Assembly: GCA_963691815.1 (NCBI GenBank)
Contig: OY829661.1
Location: 15,686,849 to 15,750,848 of the forward strand
Origin: Echiichthys vipera
Lineage: Eukaryota > Chordata > Actinopteri > Perciformes > Trachinidae
Reading direction: 5' to 3'
Length of the DNA stretch: 64,000 bases
This document shows positions 48,701 to 59,791 of the stretch, in pieces. Position 1 is the stretch's first letter. Every line of letters begins with the position of its first letter. Below the pieces are notes generated by a model. It was not told the origin of the DNA. It did no database searches and worked only from the letters and a program-made list of their open reading frames with translations. The translations under genes were made by a program, and so were the position numbers.

Positions 48701-48827
48701 GAGCAAGGATAAAAAGATGTAAAGTGGCAAGCCGGAACAAGCCGCTTTTCGAGGCGTGGGCTGTCTGGTTTTAAAGGAACAGACCGGCAGAGGATGCGCT
48801 TTGACAAGTGCGCCTGTCAAGAGGAAG

Positions 48828-48829
<2 letters not shown>

Positions 48830-48896
<67 letters not shown>
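48830..48896 (+). repeat. CA microsatellite
   Basis: About 33 uninterrupted CA units. They encode a spurious His-Thr run in one plus-strand frame. Confidence 0.97.
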
Positions 48897-48898
<2 letters not shown>

Positions 48899-49495
48899 GC
48901 GTGTGGAAGAAAAAACGTATCCGAACTCAGTTTATCTTCCCCATTATTTACAATGTTTACTCTCACATAAAGTTATGATAAGAAAATCTGCACTCAGACA
49001 ATCTGCATTTTCAATTAAAGCAGCAAATGAATGGAACAAGCCACCAAATCTGTCAGCACTGGGTTTATCATTTGGCAAATGTCTGTCACTACACAAATGG
49101 TATGCTGCTGAACTGCCCTGTTCCTTGGTCTATACTGATGTCCTGTTGCTTAAATCTGTCTTTTCTTACGTCTGTTTATACCAAACTGTTGATGTTCTGC
49201 ATTTGTCTTGCTTTGTTGAACAGGCAAACTCTGCTTTTATTGTTGCCCATGTCAGTTTTTTATTGTTTGACACATCTGTGTTTTGCTTTTGTCTGACTGT
49301 GTTTTCCTTTCACTGTAACTGATATTATAACACAATGACTATTGTTTTAAACCTGTTTTGCTACCAATTTCACAACTGGCCAGATGGGATTAGATATGAA
49401 GAAGAGTCTTGTGGCTAATTCTGGCATACAGCAGCGTTTATTAATATGCACTGTCCCTGCGAAAATAAACAGAGTAAATAAAAATAAATAAATGC
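48897..49495 (+). mobile_element. LINE 3' relic with end of reverse transcriptase ORF
   Basis: The plus frame reads KSALRQSAFSIKAANEWNK, then PPNLSALGLSFGKCLSLHKW. The 'R.SAFS.KAA.EWN..P..L' pattern is typical of the C-terminus of fish non-LTR ORF2 proteins. It is followed by a UTR-like stretch (ggctaattctggcatac ... ttaatatgcactgtccctg) and an A-rich tail (aataaataaatgc). Most of the element is missing, and the CA repeat now abuts the cut end. Confidence 0.6.
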
Positions 49496-49567
49496 ATGTG
49501 TGTCATCAGCTCTAACTCTTTGCAACGGCTTAAATAACACAAAATATGTTTAATTATCTTAAAATAC

Positions 49568-49625
<58 letters not shown>
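49568..49625 (+). repeat. TTG microsatellite
   Basis: About 19 GTT/TTG units. One plus frame reads as a spurious poly-leucine. Confidence 0.95.
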
Positions 49626-52324
49626 AGGCTGTTACAGAAGTCAGTCTTTTTCAACATCTTTTTTGTATTGTATGTCTTTTTTTATATTTCAAATTGAGAG
49701 AGCCTTTTTATACTGTAGCCTAGTGGTTAATGTTGATGAATGTGGCCTACTGAGGCCAATCTTATTAGTTGGATAGCCTCATCCTGTACATTATAATTGA
49801 CTTAGTCTGGCATCTCAACAGTATTTAAAAGGGCTCATTAGCCACATAGGCTTAGAATTGTACCACACTGTAGTAATAACTCAGACTGTCTCCACGCTGA
49901 CCTGCTGTGAGGACTTAATGTGGTTACAATTTAGCATGTGATACATAATGGCAAGCTAAATCATCATCATATCATCATGCAGGAAAAGCGTACATTAATG
50001 TTTAACATTTAATTTAGATAACACAATCAACACCGTGCCCCAGTTTTGAGACTCTTGCACCAGTGAAACCCCATTCAATGAAAAACAAAAGAGGAAACAA
50101 GTGTATCCCTCCTTCACATCTCTGTGTGTGCAAGAGGAAATAATTAGTGGAACAATTTGACGACTGCAAGCAGTAACTTCAAAGTGTGTGCTCATTCCAA
50201 GTCATTTAAAGCCTTTAAAGGAGGATAGGGTTTTCTAAATTGCAGCTTTAAATCACTCGATTTAGTGAGTGATGCATTTGAGTTTGTTTTACAGCAAAGC
50301 AAAGCAAACATTACAATGTCAATGACTGCAGTCTGTCACATGCACTTTATGTGTGTAATATAAACACTATAAACACGGCAACTTCCACAGCAGTTCTGCT
50401 TTGTATGTTTTTAAACAAGAGAGGTGAAATCCCTTCTCTTCCAAAGTTTCTGAGAAAAATACAGTGTATTATATAGTAGTGAATGGTGATCCTGTTTGAA
50501 TTGAGCCACAAATTAAATTCTGTTTGTCAATTTAAAAGATACATTTGCAGGTCAAGAAGGTTACAGTTTGTTGTTAGTGTTGTGTGAAACCACTCTGTGA
50601 ACTATCGTTCGTCTCACACAATGTTTGCTCTGCTCGCTCACTAGCTTACTAGATAACTTATGTTCCACAAAACATGTAACATCGTTTCACCTGATGTGTT
50701 TTTATAAAATAGCGTTTCTTATCAGCCGGGAAGGGGACGAATGAGCAAGACCCTTTGCTCATTACATCAGGTAAAGAAATCAGAGAAATCACAGACACCG
50801 TAGCTTTGGGGCTGACTTTGAGGTTTGTAGTCTTTCTAATTACGTATTTTACTTTACGTTTGTTCATTAGCAAATGTTGGCATTATAAGTTCATGTTAGC
50901 GTTTATCTCAAAAGCACCACTGTGCCTCATTCCGCCTCTAAGAGCTGCTAGTAGACTTGTTTGTTTCTTTAGTTGAGCTGAAAAGAGTTTGCATGTTTTT
51001 CTTGCAGAATATCCCACTTGGTGAAAGAAGATTAGTTCTGCTTTTTAGCTTCAGAAAAATATCAAACAAAAGCCCATTTCACTTTAATGTTTTAAGCTTT
51101 ATTTATCAAAGGTAGCTCTGCTGAGGGCAATGCCATACTTTTCAGTAAAGCCTCAGAGTTACACACATTTACACCTGTATAACCACAGTCTGATCGGTTG
51201 GCCACTGAGCAGCTCTCCAGCTCTCCAGGAGCAGTTGGGGGTTGAGGGCCTTGCTCAAGAGTATCTCAGCTGTGGTTATGTGGGAGGAGCAGGTGCTGCT
51301 CCTTTATGCTCCTTCCTTGTTGCTCATGTTAACATCTTGCTACCTTTGGTACAGTCATGTACATGCATGCCTACTGAATTATAATAAGAACAAAGGAAAC
51401 TCTTCTTCTCAATAACTTAATTATACTTTTCATCCTTTTCTCTGTACTACTCCTCCATCTTCCCCATTGCTTTCATCCTCCTCATATTTTAAACCACTTA
51501 GTATCTCATTGATAATGGCGGTATCCCAAATGCCACATTAGCGTGTATGTGTGCACATGGACCATGTCAAATTCAATATTTTGTGTACATTTCATTATAC
51601 AAAGAATGACTTAGGTTCACAAATGAGAAAGTTGGTTGAATGTTTGCTCACAATATTAATTATTATTATTATAAGTGTACTGTTATGAGGAAGGTCTAGT
51701 TTAATGCAAGGGAAAATACACATTTTAGTATATCTTTGATAAATGTCCTTGGATGCCCCGAGGAGGGCAACCACTACTGTTCCGTTCACTGAGTTGAGTG
51801 ACGATTACATTTCTGGGTGATGTGAAAGGAAAGAATGGCGCAAGAGAGCATAGAAACCCTCTCAGCCATGCGGGAGAACCCACTCACTTAGAACGTAATG
51901 CTCAGTGAGCTGTGCACAACTTCAGTCGGGTCAAATGGAGAAGCAATGGCTGTCTGTGAACCCCAGCCTGACTTTAATTCAAACAGTATTCAGTCTATCT
52001 AGCAAACAAGCCAAGGAATGGTCTTTTAAAACTATAAAGACATCTTATTTCATTTTTTTTTTGAGTAAACAGGTTTCTTTCAGAATTTTAATTACAGCAG
52101 TTTTCACATGTTCACTGTATTATAAAATGTTCAGTCTCATACAATTCTATCTCTTATAATTTGCTTCTGGCTAATGTTATTTTATTAATCTGGTTGGTTG
52201 TAGAGGGAAGAGAGACACACACTAAGTTCTACACACTATAAAATGCAGGAGCACTCTCAAAGGTGTTGGAAACAGCCCAACCCTATATGAGATTGCTTTT
52301 GCTTTTATACATGGCGTATGATAT
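49626..52324. other. Intergenic, nothing recognised
   Basis: AT-rich with spurious short ORFs and no strong repeats. Confidence 0.5.
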
Positions 52325-52605
52325 TAGGGCTGTCTAACACTAACACAATATTGTCGACTAATTGATTAGTTGGTTAAATCCATAGATCTGAAAAACTGAT
52401 TTTCTCTACAAAGAACCAAGCATAAGCACCACTTAAAATTGTGTGTTTGCTAGAGATGTGCTCAGAAGTACCTTGAAAATAATTCATTCAGTGTGAAGAG
52501 AAGCATTAAAAAATGACTTCTTGAAAAAAAACCTTGACTGAGAAAATGAGTTGGCTAAGAACACAACAACCGATTAGTCGACTAATTGACTAGGAGGCAG
52601 CCCTA
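52325..52605. mobile_element. Probable hAT-like MITE
   Basis: Starts tagggctgtc and ends ggcagccctat, so agggctg and cagccct face each other. Subterminal gtcgactaattg and cgattagtcgactaattg blocks also pair. It resembles the smaller element at 18140 in its ends, but I found no matching target duplication. Confidence 0.55.
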
Positions 52606-53082
52606 TTATAGCTATAGGCTCTCTATATAAATATAGCATGAAGACATTTGTACATTGCATGCTACAGGACTTAATTCAATGTATTAATATACCAGGAAAA
52701 CGTTGCAGAAGTGACAGAAGGACCCTTAATTCTTTCCATTAGCCAGATGTAACTACTTAATAATAAAAGAAAGGTACACAATGCCTAACTTACCCTTTAA
52801 AAACATGCAAGAACAGATCTACAACCACTGAGTAAAGTCAACTCAGTTATCTTTAACTTGCACGTTATCATGCTTATGTTTATGTATGCATGCTAATGTA
52901 TAAAATCAAGATAAATAAAAAACATAAAAATGCCGTATTAAACTAGCAATTAGCATGCATGTCATTTACATGCCTAATCACATTGCAAATCAATGTCATG
53001 CAAAATAATATATATGTATATTTTACTGAAATACATTATCTTTATCTCTACAAGTCAGGATAATCTGTGTCATATTAGCTTA

Positions 53083-53296
53083 TTATTTTTCTGGCGCCTT
53101 ATTTGACATGTTGCCAAAAATAATATTGAACTGCATTATACTAAAACTACTTCTTTGTGAGTGCACAGGCTCCTCGAGCATGTTTTGCAGGCTACTCTTA
53201 CCACAAATGTCCTTACCATGAATGTCCTTCAGGTGGCGCCAGAGGCCTTGCTTGTGTGTGAAATGCACAGCATAGGATTTATATGCATGGGGTTTA
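53083..53296 (-). pseudogene. zbtb26: Decayed fourth zinc finger and tail of zbtb26-like gene
   Basis: Directly after the premature stop (53296-53294), the shifted minus frame stays open to 53083 and reads DKPHAYKSYAVHFTHKQGL, then WRHLKDIHG. It aligns with the fourth C2H2 finger of ZBTB26: the phenylalanine, leucine and both histidines are in place, but both cysteines of the C-x2-C pair are tyrosines (TAT instead of TGT). A single G missing from acgggg at about 53297-53301 accounts for the shift. This part is now 3' UTR. Confidence 0.75.
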
Positions 53297-54637
53297 TCCC
53301 GTGTGCAGGCTGAAGTGGTCCTGCAGCGTGCCCTTCTGGGAAAAAGTCTTGTGGCACAGTGGGCATCGAAAAGGCTTGACCCCAGTGTGAACGCGTATGT
53401 GGCGGGTTAGGTAAGTCCTCTGGGAAAAGCCTTTCCCACAAACCAAACACAAGTACTGCCTGTGCTCCTTGAGGTGGCCCACATAGCTCTCCAGGTGCTG
53501 GAAGACTCTGTCACACTTCCTGCACAGGTATGGCCTCCGGATCAATACGCTGTCTGGATAATCTGTCAGCTCATCTCCAGACCAATGGCTGTTTAGCAGA
53601 TTGAAGTCCATCACCTCTCCACATTCTTGCAGGTGAGCTGCCGGAAAGAGCATTTCTTCCTCTCCTCTTCGTTCTTCCTCTCCTTCTTCATCTTGGTTCG
53701 GGGAACTGTCTGCCAAATGTTTTTGTTGGGCAGAACTTCCTCTGGTTGTGGATGATATATGATCTCGGACAGCTGCAGGAGGGTGTAACTTACATCTCGG
53801 GACACCTGTTACATTGTGAACTTGATAGGATGGCTTGTTTTTGTGAACAGACTGGATGTCTCCACCTTCCTCTAACTCCATGGTATCAAACCAGGATGCT
53901 GCATCTTCAGATAATGCTATAACCACCCTCCTATCATCTCTGACCTTCCTGATTCCTTTACTAGCCATCTTGGTACCTTGGCTGAACCACGACTTGGACT
54001 TAATCACAACCGCCCCTCCTTCCTCGGTACTTGCTTCCTGGCTGCTGGGCTGGGCCGAATCCCTTTCCTGACGATTTTTTAAGCATGTACTTGGCAAGTT
54101 GCTGTCTGGCTGCTTGAGTTTCTTCTCATCTGAGTGTCTCTCCAGTTTCAAGAAAGCCAGTTCTGGACTGAGGTACTGGGAGATGGCCTGGGCACACTTC
54201 TCCACCACCTGACTCATCTGGAGTGCACTGGCTGCAGTCAGGTAGCTCACCAGCTCTTTCAGAGGGACCTAAAGTTATATTTTAATGGAAACCAAGGAAG
54301 AGAGTGAGTGAATAAATAATTAATAACAAAAACAACAGCTACAAGATTCAAACCAAACTTCCATGTGTACACTTAATACACATACAAAAACCAGAACTAC
54401 AACCAGTGAGTACAATTGCCTCAGTCATCTTTAACTTTCATATCATATATATTGTTACACCCACTCTATGTTGTTGTATGTTTGTTCCTTAATTCTGATT
54501 TGGTACTGTTACTCTTGATGTTGTCTGGCACTCTATTTTGTCAGTGATGCCATCTTGATTGCACAGTACAAGAGGAAACCTACTGTAAAACAGTTAAGTT
54601 AGATGAATCGCTCTGTTTTTACTGTATATCTGTATTA

Positions 54638-54693
<56 letters not shown>

Positions 54694-55026
54694 GAGAAGC
54701 AGTAGATTATACTGCACCTCCAAGAGGCCGGTGTAGCAGGAAAGGAGAAGTCTCTTGCCAATCTCCACACTGGACGCAACACCCACGCTTAGCTCGACCT
54801 TGCCTTCGTGGAGCAGGAATTGGTCGCGTAAGTAGTCTGAGGATGCTGCAAGCACCGCTCTGTGACCGTGGAAGTGTAGCGGCTGGACGGCGGCATCTTG
54901 TTGCCCCCCAAGGAGGAGTGTGATGTCGCAGAAGCGCTGCTCCTCTCTTAGAGTGTTGATTTTGCTGAGGATAGAGTCACCATAGGTGGGGAAACAAAAC
55001 TGTAGGTTGTCATAGGAGCTCAGCAT
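53294..55026 (-). CDS. zbtb26: BTB/POZ C2H2 zinc-finger protein, ZBTB26-like, three-finger form
   Basis: Coding exons 55026-54718 and 54268-53294 (309+975 bp, 427 residues) join in phase 0 (GAG|gtgcag ... ctttag|GTC). The BTB domain runs from about residue 10 to 120: YGDSILSKINTLREEQRFCD, HFHGHRAVLAASSDYLRDQF, RLLLSCYTGLLE, then ELVSYLTAASALQMSQVVEK. A Ser/Glu-rich linker follows, then three C2H2 fingers (YLCRKCDRVFQ..., YLCLVCGKGFSQ..., FRCPLCHKTFSQ...). Known family role: nuclear DNA-binding repressor. ZBTB26 fits better than ZBTB6 at YGDS, LREE, ELV.YLTAAS and KPF. The start follows an acceptor (ccacag|ACCATG). Human ZBTB26 has four fingers; here translation stops after the third. Confidence 0.85.
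54269..54717 (-). other. zbtb26: Intron inside the BTB domain, with TA microsatellite
   Basis: 449 bases between gtgcag and ctttag. The TA run at 54646-54690 begins about 30 bases inside the donor. Splicing is required because the first exon runs into a stop soon after LLEVQ, and the second exon resumes the BTB domain exactly in phase. Confidence 0.8.
54646..54690 (+). repeat. TA microsatellite
   Basis: About 22 TA units preceded by a short GT run. Confidence 0.95.
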
Positions 55027-55029
55027 GGT

Positions 55030-55507
55030 CTGTGGAGTTAAAAAGAACATTTGGTGCACAGTTTGTTAGACGTTGAATACAGAGAAGCTTTTCTATTACT
55101 TCTACAGTAGCACAACAGTGTAAGTGCATTTTTTAAGTGTGATAAAAGCTGGTGAAACTACATACATAAGACCCAGTGATTTAGAGCCAAAATCCCCCAT
55201 CCACACAACCTATACTCATTATCATGGGATAGTTTTGGTCTGCAATTAAGCAAAATCTATGCACCACTGTCACTAAAATACGAGATAGAGAGAACACACA
55301 TGGCCCCACCTTTTATTTCCGGTGATGATGGATCCAGTGCAGTGAGAGTACGGTGAGTCTCTATTCGCCTGATAGATTCAATTATTGACAGAAAAAGAGA
55401 CATTTATGGGGCACACATGTAAGAAGGATGAGATGCTCGTTCAGCCGCAAAGCAACGGGTATCCTAGTTTCCTCAGGCTTTCTGCTGAGGATCTTAAATG
55501 TAGCCAT

Positions 55508-55566
<59 letters not shown>

Positions 55567-58480
55567 TTTGTTGCGCAGGAGCTTGTGAGCTAATTAACCT
55601 CTTCAGTACCGTTACTTCACCAGAATTTCTACCAAATAAAGTCCTTCACTCAGTGTGCAAGTATTTGCGTTTTCTTTGGGGACAACACACGGAATTGATA
55701 ATGAAAGTGAATTATGTTTTATTAGCTGACAGTAGGTGCCAAATGTAAGTAGTCTCTCCTTTTTTTTCCAAAACTGTCACATAAATTGAAAATTCAGGTG
55801 TCCACATACTTTGAGCCATGCTGTGCATGTTAAACTTTCGTGTGTCTCAGAAGCTAGCCATTACAAATGATTTAAGTTACACTGTTCATGATCTTGCATA
55901 GTAATTGAACTATTATAAATTAGACAAATTTGAATATGAATGTACTTCATAACATTCAAATTGACATGAACATTAAACAAGCTAGTTAGCAACAAAGCTC
56001 AGATTATACAAACTTTCCATCAGTTATCATTAGGTATATTCAAAATCAAATTTTAAATGTCTTTTATTGTGTCAAATAAAGATTAAAGACAAACCATTGA
56101 TGATGGGAATGGCCCCAAACTCCCCCTGACTTCAAATTTTGTTAGTAAACTATTTTAAGTTTGCAAAGAAATGGAAAACAATGTTGATGTTTTTTAAGTT
56201 TTGTAGGGACATACAGTACAACTGACATTTACATTCAGAGTTATGCATACAAACCAGTTCCCTTTTTGCAAAGAAACAAAGAAGAGTAAACAAACATGAC
56301 ATGTAAGACAGAAAACAATAGTTCTAACTGTACCAAGAAATGAAAAAATAAATCTATTGATATCTCTCCCTGCTGTTGATGTTACGTGACTTCCTTTATA
56401 TGGATGACCCTCGTGCTGCAGCCAGGTTCTTATTATTCCTTTCTGGGCCTTGTTGGAAGCCTGTTTTCACACTGTATTTCATGTGAAGATCTCAAGTCTT
56501 GAAAATGTGAAATATCTTTGGTGAATTGTGAAATACACTTTCCAGTCTTCATTATGCACAATCAGTCCCAATGCTGTGGAGATGAGACTGAGGTCAGTGG
56601 TCCACAGGTACCTCCTGAAAACAAAGATATGTTGAGTCTAATCTACAATAACAGCATTTTCTGTTCGCCAAGAATGAGGAACAACTCTAAATGTTGAACA
56701 CTGTCACACAAACAAACCTGCCGTTGCATACAAATTATACATTTATTGATTTAATCCAAAGGAGAAAGCATGTAAGGACAATAAACTTAGGGCTGCCATG
56801 CTATTTGGAGCTTTGCCAATAGTTTTTAGAGGATTTGGGTTTTGAACTTCTGAACTGTTCTAACATGTCCAAACACATACTGTTATCTGTTTTAAGAATA
56901 CGTAGTTATAGCAGTTTTCCTGCCAAAAGGTGAATGACTACTATTTGCCTTATCAGAAATATTATCTGTCTACAAAAAATAGGAGACTGTTCATCCAGGT
57001 ATTTCAGTCCAGCAAAATTTAGGACAAATGAGTTATGTGATGAGGTTACGAGTCTGCCAGTCACACCACCATGATAACCCCATGATTACACAATCACACC
57101 CGATCTCTGTTAATGGCTATCATAGCAAATGATATCTTGGACCTGTGTGCCATTTCACAATTTGGAGTTTTTAATGCAAACCATTTTGGGGGAAAATCTA
57201 TAGAAAAATAAAATAAATCAGTCAATAATCATTTTACTTGGAAAAGATATAGAAAGAAGTTTATTTTAGAAATCCTGTTCATGTTATATTCAGTGATACC
57301 TGTCAAGACAGTTATAGTTGGTTTTTTTTACGGCTATTCATAACTATTAACTGTTATTATATAGCCTTAACATGTTATTTCTCCCTTATACATCACGCTT
57401 AGTACAGTGGTGGAGGAAATATTTAGTAGCAATGCATCAAAATACCCCAAGTAAAAGTCCTATTTTCAAAATTGAAGACCTACCTTTTAATATCAGCAAG
57501 AAGTGGGCACTGATATAAGTATAATAGGTCGACACATTATGCAGAATGGCTCCTGTAGGTGAAAGCCTATAATTTTGACTGTTATTGCATTATTATTATT
57601 ATGAGTCTACTAGTGCTAGTAATGTTGTTGCTGGTGGTTTACATCTAAATGGTTACTGTGTATAATCACACCCTGAAAGTAAGTGTCAAAAAAGAAAAGG
57701 TAGTGAGGTAAAAAGTTACATTAAGAACTACTGCAGCACAAATGGAAGTAGGCTACTCACTATAGGCTAGTGAGTACAAGTACCTTAAAATTGTACTCAT
57801 GTACAGGCATGTCTACAGTAAGCTACTTGAGTATTTTTTTTAACTTAGAATAAGAACAAGCAGACAATCAGCAAAAATAGATATTTATTCAAGACCACAG
57901 TGTGCAAATAATAAAAGTAAAAAACATAGCTAAACAATATATAATTAAATAATAAATGAAGTATAAAAAACAAACAAAAATAAACAATAACAACAACACT
58001 CACAACAGGGGGCACAGAAAACAATTCATGACAATATTTCAATGGGCTACTTAAGTTTGTTTTTATTCATCAAAATGTACAATCATAGTCAGACATACAA
58101 ATACACAATTTCAGAGAGAAGAAAAACTCACATTAAGTATATACAAGACAAACATACATACAACACAAATCGACAAATTGAAATATAATACACAGTAAAT
58201 CACACCACAAAAGGGATAAATTCTTTATACAATTAGAATAAATTGAGGATAAAATAAAAGGCCCAATATGAGTTCAAGGAATGTATCAAATACATTATTG
58301 GAACAGTCTATACATCTGTAACTTGTAAAAATGATCTACAATGGAAAGGGATTTGAGAAGTGACTTAAATTCCACCAAAAAAAGATGAAATGTATTAAGA
58401 GGATCTAATACTCTTTGCCTATGAATGACAAATGTCCCCAGTAAAATACTATTGTCATAGTAACATATTACGTCCTTTAA
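55030..58480. other. Upstream of zbtb26-like gene, mostly unique
   Basis: Holds a GT microsatellite (55510-55559) and, at about 55790-55830, aggtgtccacatactttgag, which resembles the terminal repeat of Tc1-type fish transposons. Nothing else is recognised. The noncoding first exon of the zbtb26-like gene should lie here or in the CpG-rich block near 59.2 kb. Confidence 0.45.
55510..55559 (+). repeat. GT microsatellite
   Basis: About 25 uninterrupted GT units. Confidence 0.97.
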
Positions 58481-59056
58481 CCCTCCTGTTGCCCTCAAAT
58501 TTTTACGAACACAATTTATTCTAGGGGTCAATTTGACCGTAGCAGTTTAAACATGTGGAAATGATCATAATCAATTTGTGACTTAAGTAAAGTCGGGTAC
58601 TTTATGTATTTATTTAACAAAATGAAATATATTACTGATGTTAAATTGCATGGAGGGATTTCTGTCTGTGTGTTTTAAAGGAAGTCTGTTATTTTAAGTG
58701 CTATTTTGTGTTATTTGTAATATCTGGAATGAAAGCAACGGCCGTTATCAAGGACAGCAGCATGAATTTGACCTCATATAATATTTGAATTGTAAAATAG
58801 ACAATAATAGTAATAATAATGATTAAATCACCCAGATTATCAAATTGACCCAAAGGAACACGGATGTGACAAGTACATGTACGATAAGAACAATAAAAAA
58901 ATATATAATCATGCCAATTTTTGTTTTTTGTTGAGTTGTCCCAATAAAATTAGGAAAAGTCATAAATATAAAGCAAAAAAAACAAAAAAAGATGTCGTTA
59001 TTTAGAGATGTTACACATTAAATGGGGTCAAATGAACCCTAAGGAAAACAGGAGGG
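58481..59056. mobile_element. piggyBac-like MITE, TTAA-flanked
   Basis: The left end is ttaa then ccctcctgttgccctc. The right end is ggaaaacaggaggg then ttaa. The termini ccctcctgtt/aacaggaggg are perfect inverted repeats, and TTAA (58477-58480 and 59057-59060) is the piggyBac target site. Subterminal ggggtcaatttgacc and ggggtcaaatgaaccc motifs recur in the interior. At 576 bp it has no transposase. Confidence 0.85.
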
Positions 59057-59099
59057 TTAAGAAACATTATGAGTGACCATGGGGCGGGCTACTTGAGGA

Positions 59100-59703
59100 A
59101 ACACACATTCCAGCACAGGCGAGCCCGTTGACTGTTTCCGCTGTGGAACTGAAAGTGGACTCTCACCATACTAGAGAAGAAGATGCTTCCGTACCGTCAA
59201 ACACGGAAGAACTCGAGACTTGAGTCGTCAGCGGGTCAAACCGTTTGCAGGCATCCTGCTCCGCCCTCACTACCACCACCACCATCATCATCATCCTCAT
59301 CCTCTCACAGACAGTGTAGTACTATCATCGAGTCATTATGAGAAGACGTGATGGGCAGATATATAGGAGGGTGAGTCAGGGCGACGTTAAGAGTTGCGTT
59401 TTCCGCATAAAGCCAAGCGGCATGTCGGGCGAGCAACAATGAACTCGGGGAGAGTTACCGAGTGAAATGAACATAGTCCAGGCAAAGATGTGAAGACCGA
59501 CGGAATGGCAGTTAACGGAGCAAACATAACTAAGTACTTCTGTTGACAGCTAACGTAAGCCATTAGAGTCTGTGTGGTTTTAGCTAGCTATCGCCGCGAC
59601 CCCGTACGGTAACGTTGCCCTGGTAACACTGTGAAGGACTTCCAAGACGGGACGACCCGCGTTTGAGTCAGGAAAACTCAAGCAGCCACTGAAGATAAAC
59701 AGA
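59100..59703 (+). promoter_or_regulatory. CpG-rich promoter and noncoding first exon of an unidentified plus-strand gene
   Basis: The block is markedly CpG-rich against AT-rich flanks. A good plus-strand donor (AACAGA|gtaagt) ends an exon at about 59702. The exon carries several short upstream ORFs (59338-59442, 59439-59465, 59467-59493, 59505-59546). On the minus strand a donor-like TATG|gtgaga at about 59167 would allow a divergent leader exon, possibly that of the zbtb26-like gene 4.1 kb away. No coding exon of the plus-strand gene is recognised before 64000. Confidence 0.5.
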
Positions 59704-59708
59704 GTAAG

Positions 59709-59709
<1 letters not shown>

Positions 59710-59790
<81 letters not shown>
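59710..59790 (+). repeat. GT microsatellite next to splice donor
   Basis: About 40 uninterrupted GT units that begin 6-7 bases after the gt of the proposed donor at 59703. Confidence 0.97.

Positions 59791-59791
<1 letters not shown>

Noticed and set aside
48756..49322. 188-residue protein with a His-Thr run
   Set aside because: It arises from the CA microsatellite read in one frame joined to a LINE stump.
49546..49776. Leucine-rich membrane protein
   Set aside because: The leucines come from a TTG microsatellite and the flanks match nothing.
53294..53305. Programmed ribosomal frameshift rescuing the fourth zbtb26 finger
   Set aside because: No slippery heptamer of the usual form is present at acgggataaacc, and the finger beyond has lost both cysteines, so there is little left to rescue.
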